A DNA stretch of 64,000 nt from DATFWC01 sp963777755 (GCA_963777755.1 CAVZSC010000032.1:62001-126000), one strand, 5' to 3'; counted from the stretch's first letter, positions 9,210 to 17,351 are shown. Program-made: numbers and translations. The notes: generated from the letters alone by a model not told the origin.

Positions 9210-11561
9210 TTGGGCAGGAAGATCGTGCTGTTGTCGGACGGCACCGGCAATTCCGCCGCCAAGGTGTGGCGGACCAACGTGTGGCGGGTGTTCGAGAGCC
9301 TCGACCTGTCGGGCTCGGACCAGATCGCTTTCTACGACGATGGCGTCGGGACCGCGTCGTTCAAGCCGGTGGCCGTGCTCGGCGGAGCGTTCGGCTACGG
9401 TCTCAAGCGCAACATCATCGATCTCTACAAGTTCGCCTGTCGCAACCATCGCGACGCCGACGACGAGATCTACGCCTTCGGCTTCAGCCGCGGCGCCTTC
9501 ACCATCCGGGTCCTCATCGGCCTCATTCTCGAGCAGGGACTGGTCAAGGCCAACTCGGAGGCGGAGCTGCACGCGAAGGCCAAGCAGGCCTACCGGGCGT
9601 TCCGTGCCAACAATTTCCACACCGATTGGCCGCGCTTCATGCGTCCCGAAGGGATGGCCCGCGCAATCCGCGACATATTCGTCCGTACCGAATACAGCGA
9701 CGCCGACAACCGCAAGGACGTCAAGGTCCGCTTTCTCGGGCTGTGGGACACGGTCGCCGCCTACGGCATGCCGGTGGAAGAGATGACGCGCGGCATCAGC
9801 CAGTGGATCTGGCCCTGGATGCTGCCCGGCTGCGATCTCGACGAGCGCGTCGCGCGCGCGTGCCACGCGCTCTCGATCGACGACGAGCGCACGACCTTCC
9901 ACCCGGTGCTGTGGGACGAGCGCAAGGAGGGCCCGCTGGCGCCCCGGGCGGACGGACGGCGCCATCTCGCCGACGAGCGGATCAGCCAGGTGTGGTTTGC
10001 GGGCGTGCACTCCAATGTCGGCGGCGGCTATCCGGACAATTCGGTCGCCCAAATCCCGCTCGTGTGGATCCTGTCGGAAGCGCGCGCCTGCGGCCTGCGC
10101 TTCAAGTCAACCCCGGCGGCGAATCCCCAGACCTTCGATCATCCGGCCACCACGCAGGACAAGGACGGACGCATCTACGATCCGCGCAAGGGTCTCGGCG
10201 GCTATTATCGCTATGGGCCGCGCGACATTCTCGCGCTCGGCAAGGACCTGCTGTCCCGCCATGGCGCCGAGCCGCTGCCACGCATTCACGAAAGCGTCCT
10301 CAACCGCATCAGCAACCGCGCCCACGCCTACGCGCCGGTCGGGCTGCCCGCGTGCTACGAAGTCGTGACCGCCGACGGCGAGGTGCTCAGGCCCGAGCAG
10401 AATCCCTGCGAATCCCCCGACCAGGCGAAGGCGCGATGGCATGCCCAGGAGAAGGTGTGGAACACGGTCTGGGGCCGCCGCATCGTCTACTTCCTCACGG
10501 TCGGCGTCTCCGTCTACCTGTTCGCGTTCCCGCTGATGCGGGCCGCGCCGGCCGATGACGAATTCGTCAGCCGGCTGCGCTGGATCTCGGACATCGTGCG
10601 AACAGCCGGCGCCTTTCTGCCACCCGCCGCGAATCCCTGGATCAACGGCTACGCGCGAGATCCCGGCCAGTTCGTCGTCGTCGCCGTGCTGCTGACGGCG
10701 GTCCTGCTGTGGGGCACACGGCTCGCCGGCAAAATTCAGAACGGAATGGACTCCCTGTGGCGTGGCTCCCTCGAAGGTCGCCTGGTCGACCGGGGCCCGC
10801 CTCAGGACCTGATCTACCGCCTGCGTACGAGCGCGGCGTATGTCGCGATCCATCGGGCGTTCAAGCAGGTCATTGCGCCGGCGCTGTTCGCGATCCTGTT
10901 CGTCTATCTCGGGCTGGCCTTCACCAGTCACGCCCTGTTCAACGTGCAGGACGTCGCCGGGCTGGTATGCCGGGAGTCGAAGGAGAAGCTACAGGGGTTG
11001 AATGTCGGCGAGATCGTGTTGGCCAATGGCCAGACCGCGAAGCTCTCGGACTTCACCGCCCGCGCCAGAGCAGATCCGGCATTGTCCGACAAGGACAAGC
11101 GGAACCCGTTCAAATACGTGCCGCAACTGCCGGAATTCCGCACCTCGGAGCTGTGCCAGAGCATGAAGGTCATGCTCGAGCGCAACGGCAGGTACCTGAT
11201 CCGCTTCGAAAGCACCGAGTCGTTCCGCGATGGCAGTATCCCGGCTGTCGAGGGGTTCTATTCCACGGACCCCGAGGCTGTGTGGCGGAAGGCCCTGATG
11301 GCCGCCGCCGTTCCGCTGCGCCGGGAATTGACCCGCCCCTGGTTTCGGGTGGTGGCGCGCATGGGCGGAACAGGAGGGGAAGAAAGCTTCCTGGACCCGG
11401 ACCCCACCGGCGAGTTCCTGATCAGCGAACCCGTGAAGGCGACGCGCGACGGCGAGCTGTTTCTCTTCGTCAACGACGCGGTGATCGGGATTCCGGGCTT
11501 GTACAAGACGTTCTATCGGAACAACCGCGGCTCGACCCGGGTGCTCATCATGCGGCAATGA
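9210..11561 (+). CDS. DUF2235 (Tle1-like) alpha/beta hydrolase with C-terminal membrane segments
   Basis: A 783-residue protein beginning GRKIVLLSDGTGNS, the hallmark of DUF2235. The nucleophile elbow GFSRGAF follows (Ser near residue 93), with downstream Asp (FLGLWDTV) and His (WFAGVHSNVGGGYPD) candidates for the triad. The last half has hydrophobic segments (about residues 430-450, 490-510, 570-590) and a C-terminal domain I do not recognise. DUF2235 is the catalytic domain of type VI effectors of the Tle1 phospholipase family, but many non-effector members exist and no T6SS genes are nearby. TTG at 9210 is preferred because GGGAGG precedes it by six bases; GTG at 9189 is an alternative. 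Confidence 0.75.
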   Translation: MGRKIVLLSDGTGNSAAKVWRTNVWRVFESLDLSGSDQIAFYDDGVGTASFKPVAVLGGAFGYGLKRNIIDLYKFACRNHRDADDEIYAFGFSRGAFTIRVLIGLILEQGLVKANSEAELHAKAKQAYRAFRANNFHTDWPRFMRPEGMARAIRDIFVRTEYSDADNRKDVKVRFLGLWDTVAAYGMPVEEMTRGISQWIWPWMLPGCDLDERVARACHALSIDDERTTFHPVLWDERKEGPLAPRADGRRHLADERISQVWFAGVHSNVGGGYPDNSVAQIPLVWILSEARACGLRFKSTPAANPQTFDHPATTQDKDGRIYDPRKGLGGYYRYGPRDILALGKDLLSRHGAEPLPRIHESVLNRISNRAHAYAPVGLPACYEVVTADGEVLRPEQNPCESPDQAKARWHAQEKVWNTVWGRRIVYFLTVGVSVYLFAFPLMRAAPADDEFVSRLRWISDIVRTAGAFLPPAANPWINGYARDPGQFVVVAVLLTAVLLWGTRLAGKIQNGMDSLWRGSLEGRLVDRGPPQDLIYRLRTSAAYVAIHRAFKQVIAPALFAILFVYLGLAFTSHALFNVQDVAGLVCRESKEKLQGLNVGEIVLANGQTAKLSDFTARARADPALSDKDKRNPFKYVPQLPEFRTSELCQSMKVMLERNGRYLIRFESTESFRDGSIPAVEGFYSTDPEAVWRKALMAAAVPLRRELTRPWFRVVARMGGTGGEESFLDPDPTGEFLISEPVKATRDGELFLFVNDAVIGIPGLYKTFYRNNRGSTRVLIMRQ

Positions 11562-11575
11562 GGCCCACCGGCGTA

Positions 11576-11840
11576 TCAGCCCGCCAGCACCTTCCGGTCG
11601 AGGAAATCGCCAGGCAACAGACGATCGCCGAGCCAATCGCAGATGACGTCGATGCCGACCTGGCGATTGTCGACCTGCACGTGCTCGGCTCCGCCCTCCT
11701 CGGCGGTGAAGATCTTCAGCGTCTTGTCGCGCGATCCGACGTTGTCGTAGAGCTGCGCGCGGCGGCGGAGCACGAGCAGATCCGCTCCCGGACCGCGCGG
11801 GAGCTGCCGGGCGAAGGCTGAGGCCGCTGCCGAGCCCCGA
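11576..11840 (-). pseudogene. C-terminal remnant of an alpha/beta hydrolase
   Basis: The minus strand encodes RAQLYDNVGSRDKTLKIF followed by TAEEGGAEHVQVDNRQVGID and ICDWLGDRL. That is the last strand-helix region of dienelactone/pseudooxynicotine-type alpha/beta hydrolases, with the catalytic His in GAEHVQ. No upstream nucleophile elbow or Asp region is present in frame, and the sequence before RAQLYD is unlike the family. It is therefore a leftover tail squeezed between the DUF2235 stop and the TetR stop. Confidence 0.6.
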
Positions 11841-11845
11841 GTGCC

Positions 11846-12550
11846 TCACGCCCGCACGGCACGCAGCAACACGTCGACGACCCATTCCCGCCACGCCGAG
11901 AGATTCTGATCAGCCAGCAGGTCGATACCGAGAAAGGAGGACAACGTATAGCGGTTGGAAACGTAGAAATAGTTGAGGGCCAGAATCGCGAGATAGATGT
12001 GCAGCGGAGGGATCCCGCTGCGGAATACGCCGTCCTCAACTCCACGACGATAGATCCGCTCCATCAGATCGAGCGCAGGCGATGAGAGTTCCTTCATCGC
12101 CTTCGACTTCGAGACATACTTGCCCTTGTGCAGGTTCTCGTTGTTGAGGAGAGTCAGCATCTCGGGATGAGCGAGATAATGGTTCATCGTGAACTGCACG
12201 ATCTGCCGCAATGCGCTCTCCGGATTATCCAGGTCGAGGTCGAGGGCGCGTTCGGCCTCCCACATGTCGCGGTAGACCTTCCCGATGACCTCGATGAACA
12301 GCTTCTCCTTGCTGCCGAAATAGTAGTAGATCATGCGGTCGTTCGATCTCGCCGCGCGCGAGATCAGGTTGACGCGCCCGCCCCCGAGGCCGCGCTCCGC
12401 GAACACCTTCACGGCCGCCTGCAGGATACTGTCGCGCGTGTCGACGACCGCGCCGCCTCGGCCGGCGTCGCTGCGCGGCCGGCCCCTGGCCCGCCGGGCT
12501 GCCTTGCGCTTACGCGCGAGCGGCGCCTTGGTGAAATCCTCCGCGGTCAT
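11846..12550 (-). CDS. TetR-family transcriptional regulator
   Basis: A 234-residue regulator. A basic Lys/Arg-rich leader precedes the DNA-binding domain DTRDSILQAAVKVFAERG and its helix-turn-helix (ISRAARSNDRMIYYYFGSKEKLF). The C-terminal ligand domain ends in LLADQNLSAWREWVVDVLL. The start at 12550 (MTAEDF) has GGGAG at good spacing, better than the upstream Met at 12574. It reads away from the Rieske operon at 16229. Without the repeat and 3.3-kb insertion between them, the two would be close divergent neighbours, so it is the best candidate repressor of that operon. Confidence 0.85.
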   Translation of the reverse strand: MTAEDFTKAPLARKRKAARRARGRPRSDAGRGGAVVDTRDSILQAAVKVFAERGLGGGRVNLISRAARSNDRMIYYYFGSKEKLFIEVIGKVYRDMWEAERALDLDLDNPESALRQIVQFTMNHYLAHPEMLTLLNNENLHKGKYVSKSKAMKELSSPALDLMERIYRRGVEDGVFRSGIPPLHIYLAILALNYFYVSNRYTLSSFLGIDLLADQNLSAWREWVVDVLLRAVRA

Positions 12551-12647
12551 GCGTCTGCTCCCGTGCCCGAACACGTGGATTCGAGCGCCGTTTCTATGCG
12601 CCGATGTGCTTCGCCCACAAGCCTGCCGCCCGCGGCCCGCCTGACGG

Positions 12648-12725
12648 CTAGTGTGGCGGATTTGACGTTCCTATCAGCATTGCGGCGATTCCTTCATAGG
12701 AACGTCAAATCCAAAGCCACACTAG
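12648..12725 (+). repeat. Palindromic repeat type A, copy 1 (CTAG-ended)
   Basis: Two long arms pair: TGTGGCGGATTTGACGTTCC on the left, and on the right its complement with an extra TTT (TGTGGC-TTT-GGATTTGACG read on the other strand). They are bounded by CTAG on both sides. The same unit recurs at 19267-19345 and, inverted, at 22008-22085. Loops differ between copies while stems are conserved. A 13-base linker (aatcatacgcttg) follows and ends at the CTAG where the IS5-type insert begins. Confidence 0.85.
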
Positions 12726-12738
12726 AATCATACGCTTG

Positions 12739-13500
12739 CTAGGACGTGGACTGATTAAGGCGCAGCCATAGCCGGATTGAAGCAAGCTGGACGAAAGCGA
12801 GGTAGTTGGCTGCCAGTTTGTCGTATCGTGTCGCAACCCGGCGACAGTGTTTGATCTTGTTGAAGAACCGTTCGACCAAGTTGCGGGCTCTATACAGATA
12901 TGGACTAAAGCAAATTGGTTCGTTGCGATTGCATCTCGGCGGAATATTGGCCAGCGCACCCTTGCTTGCTGCAAGGGCTCTGATCCAGTCGGCGTCATAG
13001 CCACGGTCAGCCAGCAGCATTGATCCGGACTTCAAACGTGACAGCAGTTTGTCCGCAAGCAGATTGTCGTGTGCCTCTCCAGCCGTCAGCGCGAGCCGCA
13101 CCGGCAGGCCGTTGGTATCGACCACTGCATGTATCTTGCTGGTCAGCCCGCCACGTGACCGTCCCATGGACTGTCTTCGATTCCGGATGATGCACGCACC
13201 GTGCTGGTGCACACGGACAGTCGACGTATCAATCATCTGCACCGACGCATCATGGGCGGTGGCCAGCGCGTCCATGATCCGAGCCCAGACGCCAGCCCGT
13301 CGCCAGCGAACGAAACGGTTGTAGCAAGTGGTGTACGGACCGAAGTTGTCCGGCAGGTCGCGCCACGGCGCTCCGGACCGCAATACCCAGAAGATGCCAT
13401 TGAGGACGCGCCGGTCGTTCACCCGCGGCACGCCACGCGGCTTGTTTGGCAACATTGGGTTGATAGACGCCCATTCATCGTCGGTGAGTTCGTAGCGCAT
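12739..13500 (-). CDS. IS5-family (IS427-group) transposase
   Basis: A 253-residue single-frame transposase. The N-terminal MRYELTDDEWASINPMLP and LNGIFWVLRSGAPWRDLP blocks are followed by a DDE domain: Asp in VQMIDTSTVRVHQHG, Asp in MLLADRGYDADW, and Glu in RNLVERFFNKIKHCRR. It looks intact and full length. The coding frame runs to the very end of the element and the stop TAG lies in the flanking CTAG. ATG at 13500 is chosen over a GTG at 13542. It copies or moves the surrounding element by cut-and-paste DDE chemistry. Confidence 0.9.
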   Translation of the reverse strand: MRYELTDDEWASINPMLPNKPRGVPRVNDRRVLNGIFWVLRSGAPWRDLPDNFGPYTTCYNRFVRWRRAGVWARIMDALATAHDASVQMIDTSTVRVHQHGACIIRNRRQSMGRSRGGLTSKIHAVVDTNGLPVRLALTAGEAHDNLLADKLLSRLKSGSMLLADRGYDADWIRALAASKGALANIPPRCNRNEPICFSPYLYRARNLVERFFNKIKHCRRVATRYDKLAANYLAFVQLASIRLWLRLNQSTS

Positions 13501-13674
13501 GATTCGAGCCCTCGTTTGCGGGCTTGAATCACGGTCTGGCACGCGGTCTCAACGGCTCTGCCGCAATGCGTTCCGGCCGCTATCCAGCCAACAGCGGACC
13601 AGTTATGCTCACATTGAGTTTTGTCGCTACTGCCCACAGCCGACGTGGGCCGCTGCCTCATGTTCGGAGGCCCT

Positions 13675-14703
13675 ATGCCGCGCCGGAAATACGCTTGGGA
13701 GACACTATCTGATGAGCAGTTGCTCAAGCGCCGCCTCAGCAGTCTGAGGGTTACGGTCAAAGGCACCTGGCTCGAGGATTGCGTCAGCAGTCTCCATGAA
13801 GAGCTCAAAGAGCGGGGTATCCGGCTGCGGCCCCACGCGTGGATATCGAGCGAGTGGTTCAGTCCGCACAGCATACCTGGCATTGCCATCCCATTCTATC
13901 TCGCCCATCCCCGCCTGATGAAGCTCGAGAAGAAAATGATGCTCGACGTCGAGGGCGGCACTTGGTCCGAGTGCATGGCCATTCTCCGTCATGAGGCCGG
14001 CCATACGGTGCAGCAGGCTTACCAACTGCACCGCCGCCGACGCTGGCAGCAACTGTTCGGCCTGTCCTCGAAATGCTACCCGCTCTACTATCGGCCCAAT
14101 CCAGCCAGCCGGCGTTATGTCCAGCATCTTCGGCTCTGGTATGCGCAGAGCCATCCGGTCGAGGATTTCGCCGAGACCTTTGCGGTGTGGCTGCGGCCGC
14201 GTTCGAACTGGCGGACACGGTATGCCGGCTGGCCTGCGCTCAAAAAGCTTGAATATGTCGACGAGCTGATGGACGAAATCGCCGGCAAACGGCCACTGCT
14301 TACTTCGCGGGAGCGCGTCGGTCCTCTGCATGAGCTCAGCGAGACTTTGGGCAGCCACTACCAAGAAAAACAGGCGTTCTACGCCTTCGAGCCACCCAAG
14401 ACTTACGACCGTGATCTCTACCGGCTGTTTTCCGCCAATCCAAGGCATCGCCGGGCGCAACCGGCTTCGGTCTTTATCAGGCGCCACCGCGCCCACGTCA
14501 GGAAGCTGGTTGCCCGGTGGACGGGCGAAAACCAACTCACGCTTGATGCGGTGCTTGACGCCATGATCACCCGCTGCCGCGCGCATAATCTGCGAGCCGT
14601 CGGTTCCGAGCGGAAGCTCCTGACCGATTTCACCGTCCTGCTTACCGCCAAGACCATGCACGCGCTGTTCGGCCCGTCGCGGCGCAAATGGATCGCGTTA
14701 TGA
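13675..14703 (+). CDS. Putative zinc-binding metallopeptidase (PF15887-like)
   Basis: A 342-residue cytoplasmic-looking protein without a signal peptide. The zinc motif HEAGH lies at residues 106-110 in ILRHEAGHTVQQAY, and a downstream acidic cluster HPVEDFAETFAVWL (Glu163, Asp164, Glu167) could give the third zinc ligand. The C-terminal 150 residues are basic and helical. ATG at 13675 has GGAGG eight bases upstream. Its stop overlaps the next start by ATGA, so it is translationally coupled to the ATP-grasp ligase. The pairing suggests peptide or cell-wall-like ligation and cleavage, but the substrate is unknown. Confidence 0.75.
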   Translation: MPRRKYAWETLSDEQLLKRRLSSLRVTVKGTWLEDCVSSLHEELKERGIRLRPHAWISSEWFSPHSIPGIAIPFYLAHPRLMKLEKKMMLDVEGGTWSECMAILRHEAGHTVQQAYQLHRRRRWQQLFGLSSKCYPLYYRPNPASRRYVQHLRLWYAQSHPVEDFAETFAVWLRPRSNWRTRYAGWPALKKLEYVDELMDEIAGKRPLLTSRERVGPLHELSETLGSHYQEKQAFYAFEPPKTYDRDLYRLFSANPRHRRAQPASVFIRRHRAHVRKLVARWTGENQLTLDAVLDAMITRCRAHNLRAVGSERKLLTDFTVLLTAKTMHALFGPSRRKWIAL

Positions 14704-15761
14704 GGCGCCTGCGCGTCCTGGTACTCGTGCATGCCGGGTTTGTGCCCCCAGACTCGACCAGCGGGTACACCGCGCAGCAAATTCATGAATTGAAAATGGA
14801 ATACGACGTCGTGAGCACCTTGCGCGCGGCCGGACATGAGGTTCACCCGCTCGAGGTGGTGGACGAACTCAAGCCAGTACGCGACGCGATCGAAGGCTTC
14901 AAGCCGCATGTGGCGTTCACCTTGCTGGAGAAGTGTCAAGGCGATGTCATCTACGACCAGAACATCGCAAGCTATCTCGAGCTGACGCAGGTCCCGTATA
15001 CCGGGTGCAATCCGCGCGGCCTGTTGCTCGCGCGCGGCAAGGACCTGTCGAAGACGCTGGCGCACCATCGCCGGATTCCGGTGCCGGCCTTTGCCGTGTT
15101 TCCGATGCGCCGCAAGGTCAAGCGGCCGGCGCGTCTCGCGCTGCCGCTGATCGTCAAGAGCCTGAGCGAGGACGGATCCCGTGGCATCTCGCAGGCATCC
15201 GTTGTCCACACGGATGAGAAGCTCGCGGAGCGCGTCGCCTTCGTTCACGAGCAGGTCGGCACTGCCGCCATCGCCGAGCAATATATCGAGGGGCGTGAGC
15301 TCAATGTCGGGGTGCTCGGCAACACGCGGCTGCGGGTGCTGCCGGTGTGGGAGCTGAAATTCGGCAACATGGCCCAGGGTGCACGGCCCATTGTCACGGA
15401 GAAGATCAAACGCAATCTCAATTATCAGAAACGCGCCGGGATCCTGGATGGGCCGGCCGAAGACCTTGCGCCTGAACTACACTCCCGAATCCGGCGATTA
15501 GCCAAACGCGTCTACCGAATACTGGAGCTTGATGGATATGCGCGCATAGACTTTCGCCTCTCTTCCGACGGCATTCCATATTTCCTCGAAGCGAATCCCA
15601 ATCCCGAAATTGCGAAGAGCGAAGAGTTCGCGACGGCAGCTCGGCATGACGGCCTCGCGTACCCCGACCTGCTGCATCGCATTCTGGCTCTCGGAATGAG
15701 TTCGGGCAGCGGCAGGCGTATCCGCAGGCTGAAAGGCAACGCGACGGATGTTCGGTTTTGA
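14700..15761 (+). CDS. ATP-grasp ligase, D-Ala-D-Ala ligase-like
   Basis: A 353-residue protein of the D-alanine-D-alanine ligase-like ATP-grasp group. Visible blocks are LTQVPYTGCNPRGLLLARGK (early substrate loop), LPLIVKSLSEDGSRGIS (ATP-binding strand and glycine-rich loop), AEQYIEGRELNVGVLG, and the metal-binding end RIDFRLSSDGIPYFLEANPN (Asp, Glu, Asn). It would join a carboxylate and an amine with ATP. The start overlaps the peptidase stop (ATGA). It is not next to mur genes, so a dedicated peptide or small-molecule ligation role is more likely than peptidoglycan synthesis. Confidence 0.8.
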   Translation: MRRLRVLVLVHAGFVPPDSTSGYTAQQIHELKMEYDVVSTLRAAGHEVHPLEVVDELKPVRDAIEGFKPHVAFTLLEKCQGDVIYDQNIASYLELTQVPYTGCNPRGLLLARGKDLSKTLAHHRRIPVPAFAVFPMRRKVKRPARLALPLIVKSLSEDGSRGISQASVVHTDEKLAERVAFVHEQVGTAAIAEQYIEGRELNVGVLGNTRLRVLPVWELKFGNMAQGARPIVTEKIKRNLNYQKRAGILDGPAEDLAPELHSRIRRLAKRVYRILELDGYARIDFRLSSDGIPYFLEANPNPEIAKSEEFATAARHDGLAYPDLLHRILALGMSSGSGRRIRRLKGNATDVRF

Positions 15762-15843
15762 TGCTGTGGACGGCTCCTCCACCGGCACGTGAGTGCCATG
15801 GATGTGGTGGCTGTTTGAGGCCCCATGATTTGGAGGAGCCAAC

Positions 15844-15984
15844 ATGCAAGCGATCATGACGATTGGTCTCGACCTTGCCAAGTCGATTTTTCAAGTTCAC
15901 GGCATCGATGCAGCGGGCAATGTTGTTGTCCGCCGGCAGCTGAAGCGCCGCGCCAACCCGGAGCCGTCCACACATGGCACTTAG
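15844..15984 (+). pseudogene. IS110-family transposase, N-terminal fragment
   Basis: The 46-codon frame begins MQAIMTIGLDLAKSIFQVHG and continues DAAGNVVVRRQLKRR, the RuvC-like (DEDD) N-terminus of IS110 transposases, then breaks off into unrelated sequence and a stop. GGAGGAGCC precedes the start as in full-length elements. Only the first tenth of the gene remains. Confidence 0.85.
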
Positions 15985-16059
15985 CCGACATCAAACGATG
16001 TCCGCTCTTCGGTCGCTATTGGGGGCATAGGGGACATCGGGAATTTATGAGTACACGTC

Positions 16060-16133
16060 CTAGTGTCCCTTTGGTTCCGACGTTCGTACGAGAGGTGCTG
16101 CAAAGTATACGAACGTCGGAACCGGGACACTAG
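16060..16133 (+). repeat. Palindromic repeat type B, copy 1
   Basis: Arms TGTCCCTTTGGTTCCGACG and its near-complement TGTCCCGGTTCCGACG (other strand) are bounded by CTAG at both ends; one arm carries an extra TTT. Intact partners are at 19359-19434 and, inverted, at 21919-21994, where B is joined to a type A unit by a 13-base linker. Here the A partner lies 3.3 kb away at 12648-12725, on the other side of the transposon. Confidence 0.85.
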
Positions 16134-16171
16134 AATCCGGTTGACGCATCCCGCGCGTTTGCTAGACTTTA

Positions 16172-16189
16172 ATTAAGTAAACACTTAAT
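16172..16189 (+). promoter_or_regulatory. Palindromic operator upstream of the Rieske operon
   Basis: ATTAAGT-AAAC-ACTTAAT is a perfect 7-base inverted repeat with a 4-base spacer, in an AT-rich patch of otherwise GC-rich DNA, 40 bases upstream of the Rieske start. Size and symmetry fit a TetR or GntR dimer. The TetR gene at 11846-12550 is the nearest regulator once the insertion is discounted. Confidence 0.55.
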
Positions 16190-16228
16190 ACATGCGCCGG
16201 CGATGCCGCCTCGATCGCGGAGGAACGG

Positions 16229-17287
16229 ATGGGTGACTATGTCCGCAACGCCTGGTACCCGGCCGCATGGTCGCGCGCGATCTCGCGCGAGCTGACGACC
16301 CGGCGCATTCTCGGCCAGCCGGTCGTGCTCTTTCGCACCGGCACGGGTGCGGTCGCCGCGCTCGAGGATGCCTGCCCGCACCGTCTCGCGCCCCTCTCCA
16401 TGGGCCAACTCAAGGGCGATACCATCGAGTGCGGGTATCACGGAATGACTTTCGATTGCCGGGGCGAGTGCGTGCGCATTCCGGGGCAGGAGGTGATCCC
16501 GCGCAATGCGAGGGTGCGGTCCTATCCGGTGGTCGAGAACATGGGGCTCGCGTGGATCTGGATGGGCGACCCGGCCGCGGCCGATCGCACGAAGGTCTAC
16601 GACCTGCCGCAGTATCACGACCCGCAGTGGAGCGCGGTCGAAGGCGACGCGCTGCGCATCGACTGCCACTATCTCAGCCTCGCCGACAACCTGTGCGATC
16701 CGGCGCATGTGAGCTTCGTCCACCTGTCGACGCTCGGAAACGCCGCCGGCGAGGACGTGGCGGTTCACTCCGAGCAGCAGGGAGCGGACAGGCTGATCAC
16801 CTGGCGCTGGATCATCGACTCCCCCGCCATCCCGCTGTTCCAGAAATTCGGCAAGTTCAGCGGCAATGTCGATCGCTGGCACTACTACCACTACACGGCA
16901 CCGAGCACGGCGGTGATCGACTTCGGCAGCGCGCTGACGGGGACCGGCGCACCCGAGGGCGCGCGCGACGACTGCATCCAGATCCATTCGTGTCACTTCA
17001 TCACGCCGGTCGATGCCGACAGCTGCATCGACCACTGGGTGTTCGTGAAGAACTTCCCGACCGACGATGCGACCACTCAGGCGATGATCGAGCAATTCCG
17101 TCTCGCCTTCAACGAGGACAAGGTGATCCTCGAGGCCATCCACCGCAACGAAAAGGAGCCGCGCTCCTCGCGCCCGATCCGGCTGGCGATCGACGCGGGA
17201 ACCGTCCGCATGCGGCGCATGGTGGAGCAGATGATCGAGGCCGAACGGTCACCCGCTGCGAGACCGAGCGACGCAACGGCCGCATGA
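16229..17287 (+). CDS. Rieske non-heme iron oxygenase (VanA-like)
   Basis: A 352-residue oxygenase component. The Rieske [2Fe-2S] ligands are in ACPHRLAPLS and IECGYHGMTF (CxH...CxxH). The catalytic domain has the mononuclear iron region LADNLCDPAHVSFVH. Length and N-terminus (YVRNAWYPAAW) match vanillate O-demethylase/phenoxyacid-type oxygenases that hydroxylate or demethylate aromatic acids. GGAGGAAC precedes the start. No ferredoxin reductase gene follows, so the electron donor must be encoded elsewhere. It heads a plus-strand run with an ABC binding protein and a DUF1989 protein. Confidence 0.85.
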   Translation: MGDYVRNAWYPAAWSRAISRELTTRRILGQPVVLFRTGTGAVAALEDACPHRLAPLSMGQLKGDTIECGYHGMTFDCRGECVRIPGQEVIPRNARVRSYPVVENMGLAWIWMGDPAAADRTKVYDLPQYHDPQWSAVEGDALRIDCHYLSLADNLCDPAHVSFVHLSTLGNAAGEDVAVHSEQQGADRLITWRWIIDSPAIPLFQKFGKFSGNVDRWHYYHYTAPSTAVIDFGSALTGTGAPEGARDDCIQIHSCHFITPVDADSCIDHWVFVKNFPTDDATTQAMIEQFRLAFNEDKVILEAIHRNEKEPRSSRPIRLAIDAGTVRMRRMVEQMIEAERSPAARPSDATAA

Positions 17288-17351
17288 GGACCTCGCGGCG
17301 CACGGAACGGACGGTCCGCGCCTGCAAACGAGATCAACGTAGGAATTCGCC

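Larger units (their letters stand above)
12743..16059 (+). mobile_element. 3.3-kb IS5-type transposon with cargo genes, flanked by CTAG
   Basis: The left end reads GACGTGGACTGATTAAGG and the right end, read inward, GACGTGTACTCATAAATT. That is about 16 bases of imperfect terminal inverted repeat (three mismatches). CTAG stands directly outside both ends (12739-12742 and 16060-16063). Outside these lie the two halves of a compound A-B palindromic repeat that is intact elsewhere in the window, so the whole 3317 bases look like one insertion. Contents: IS427-group IS5 transposase, zinc metallopeptidase, ATP-grasp ligase and an IS110 fragment. It may be an IS that captured cargo, or a composite of a left IS and a right-end remnant of a sister copy. 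Confidence 0.65.

Noticed and set aside
9210..11561. DUF2235 protein as a type VI secretion effector
   Set aside because: No vgrG, PAAR, hcp, adaptor or immunity gene lies nearby. The effector role is not supported by context.
15825..16133. 102-codon plus-strand frame over the IS110 remnant and transposon end
   Set aside because: It crosses the transposon boundary and a palindromic repeat and has no family similarity; the IS110 fragment uses a different frame.
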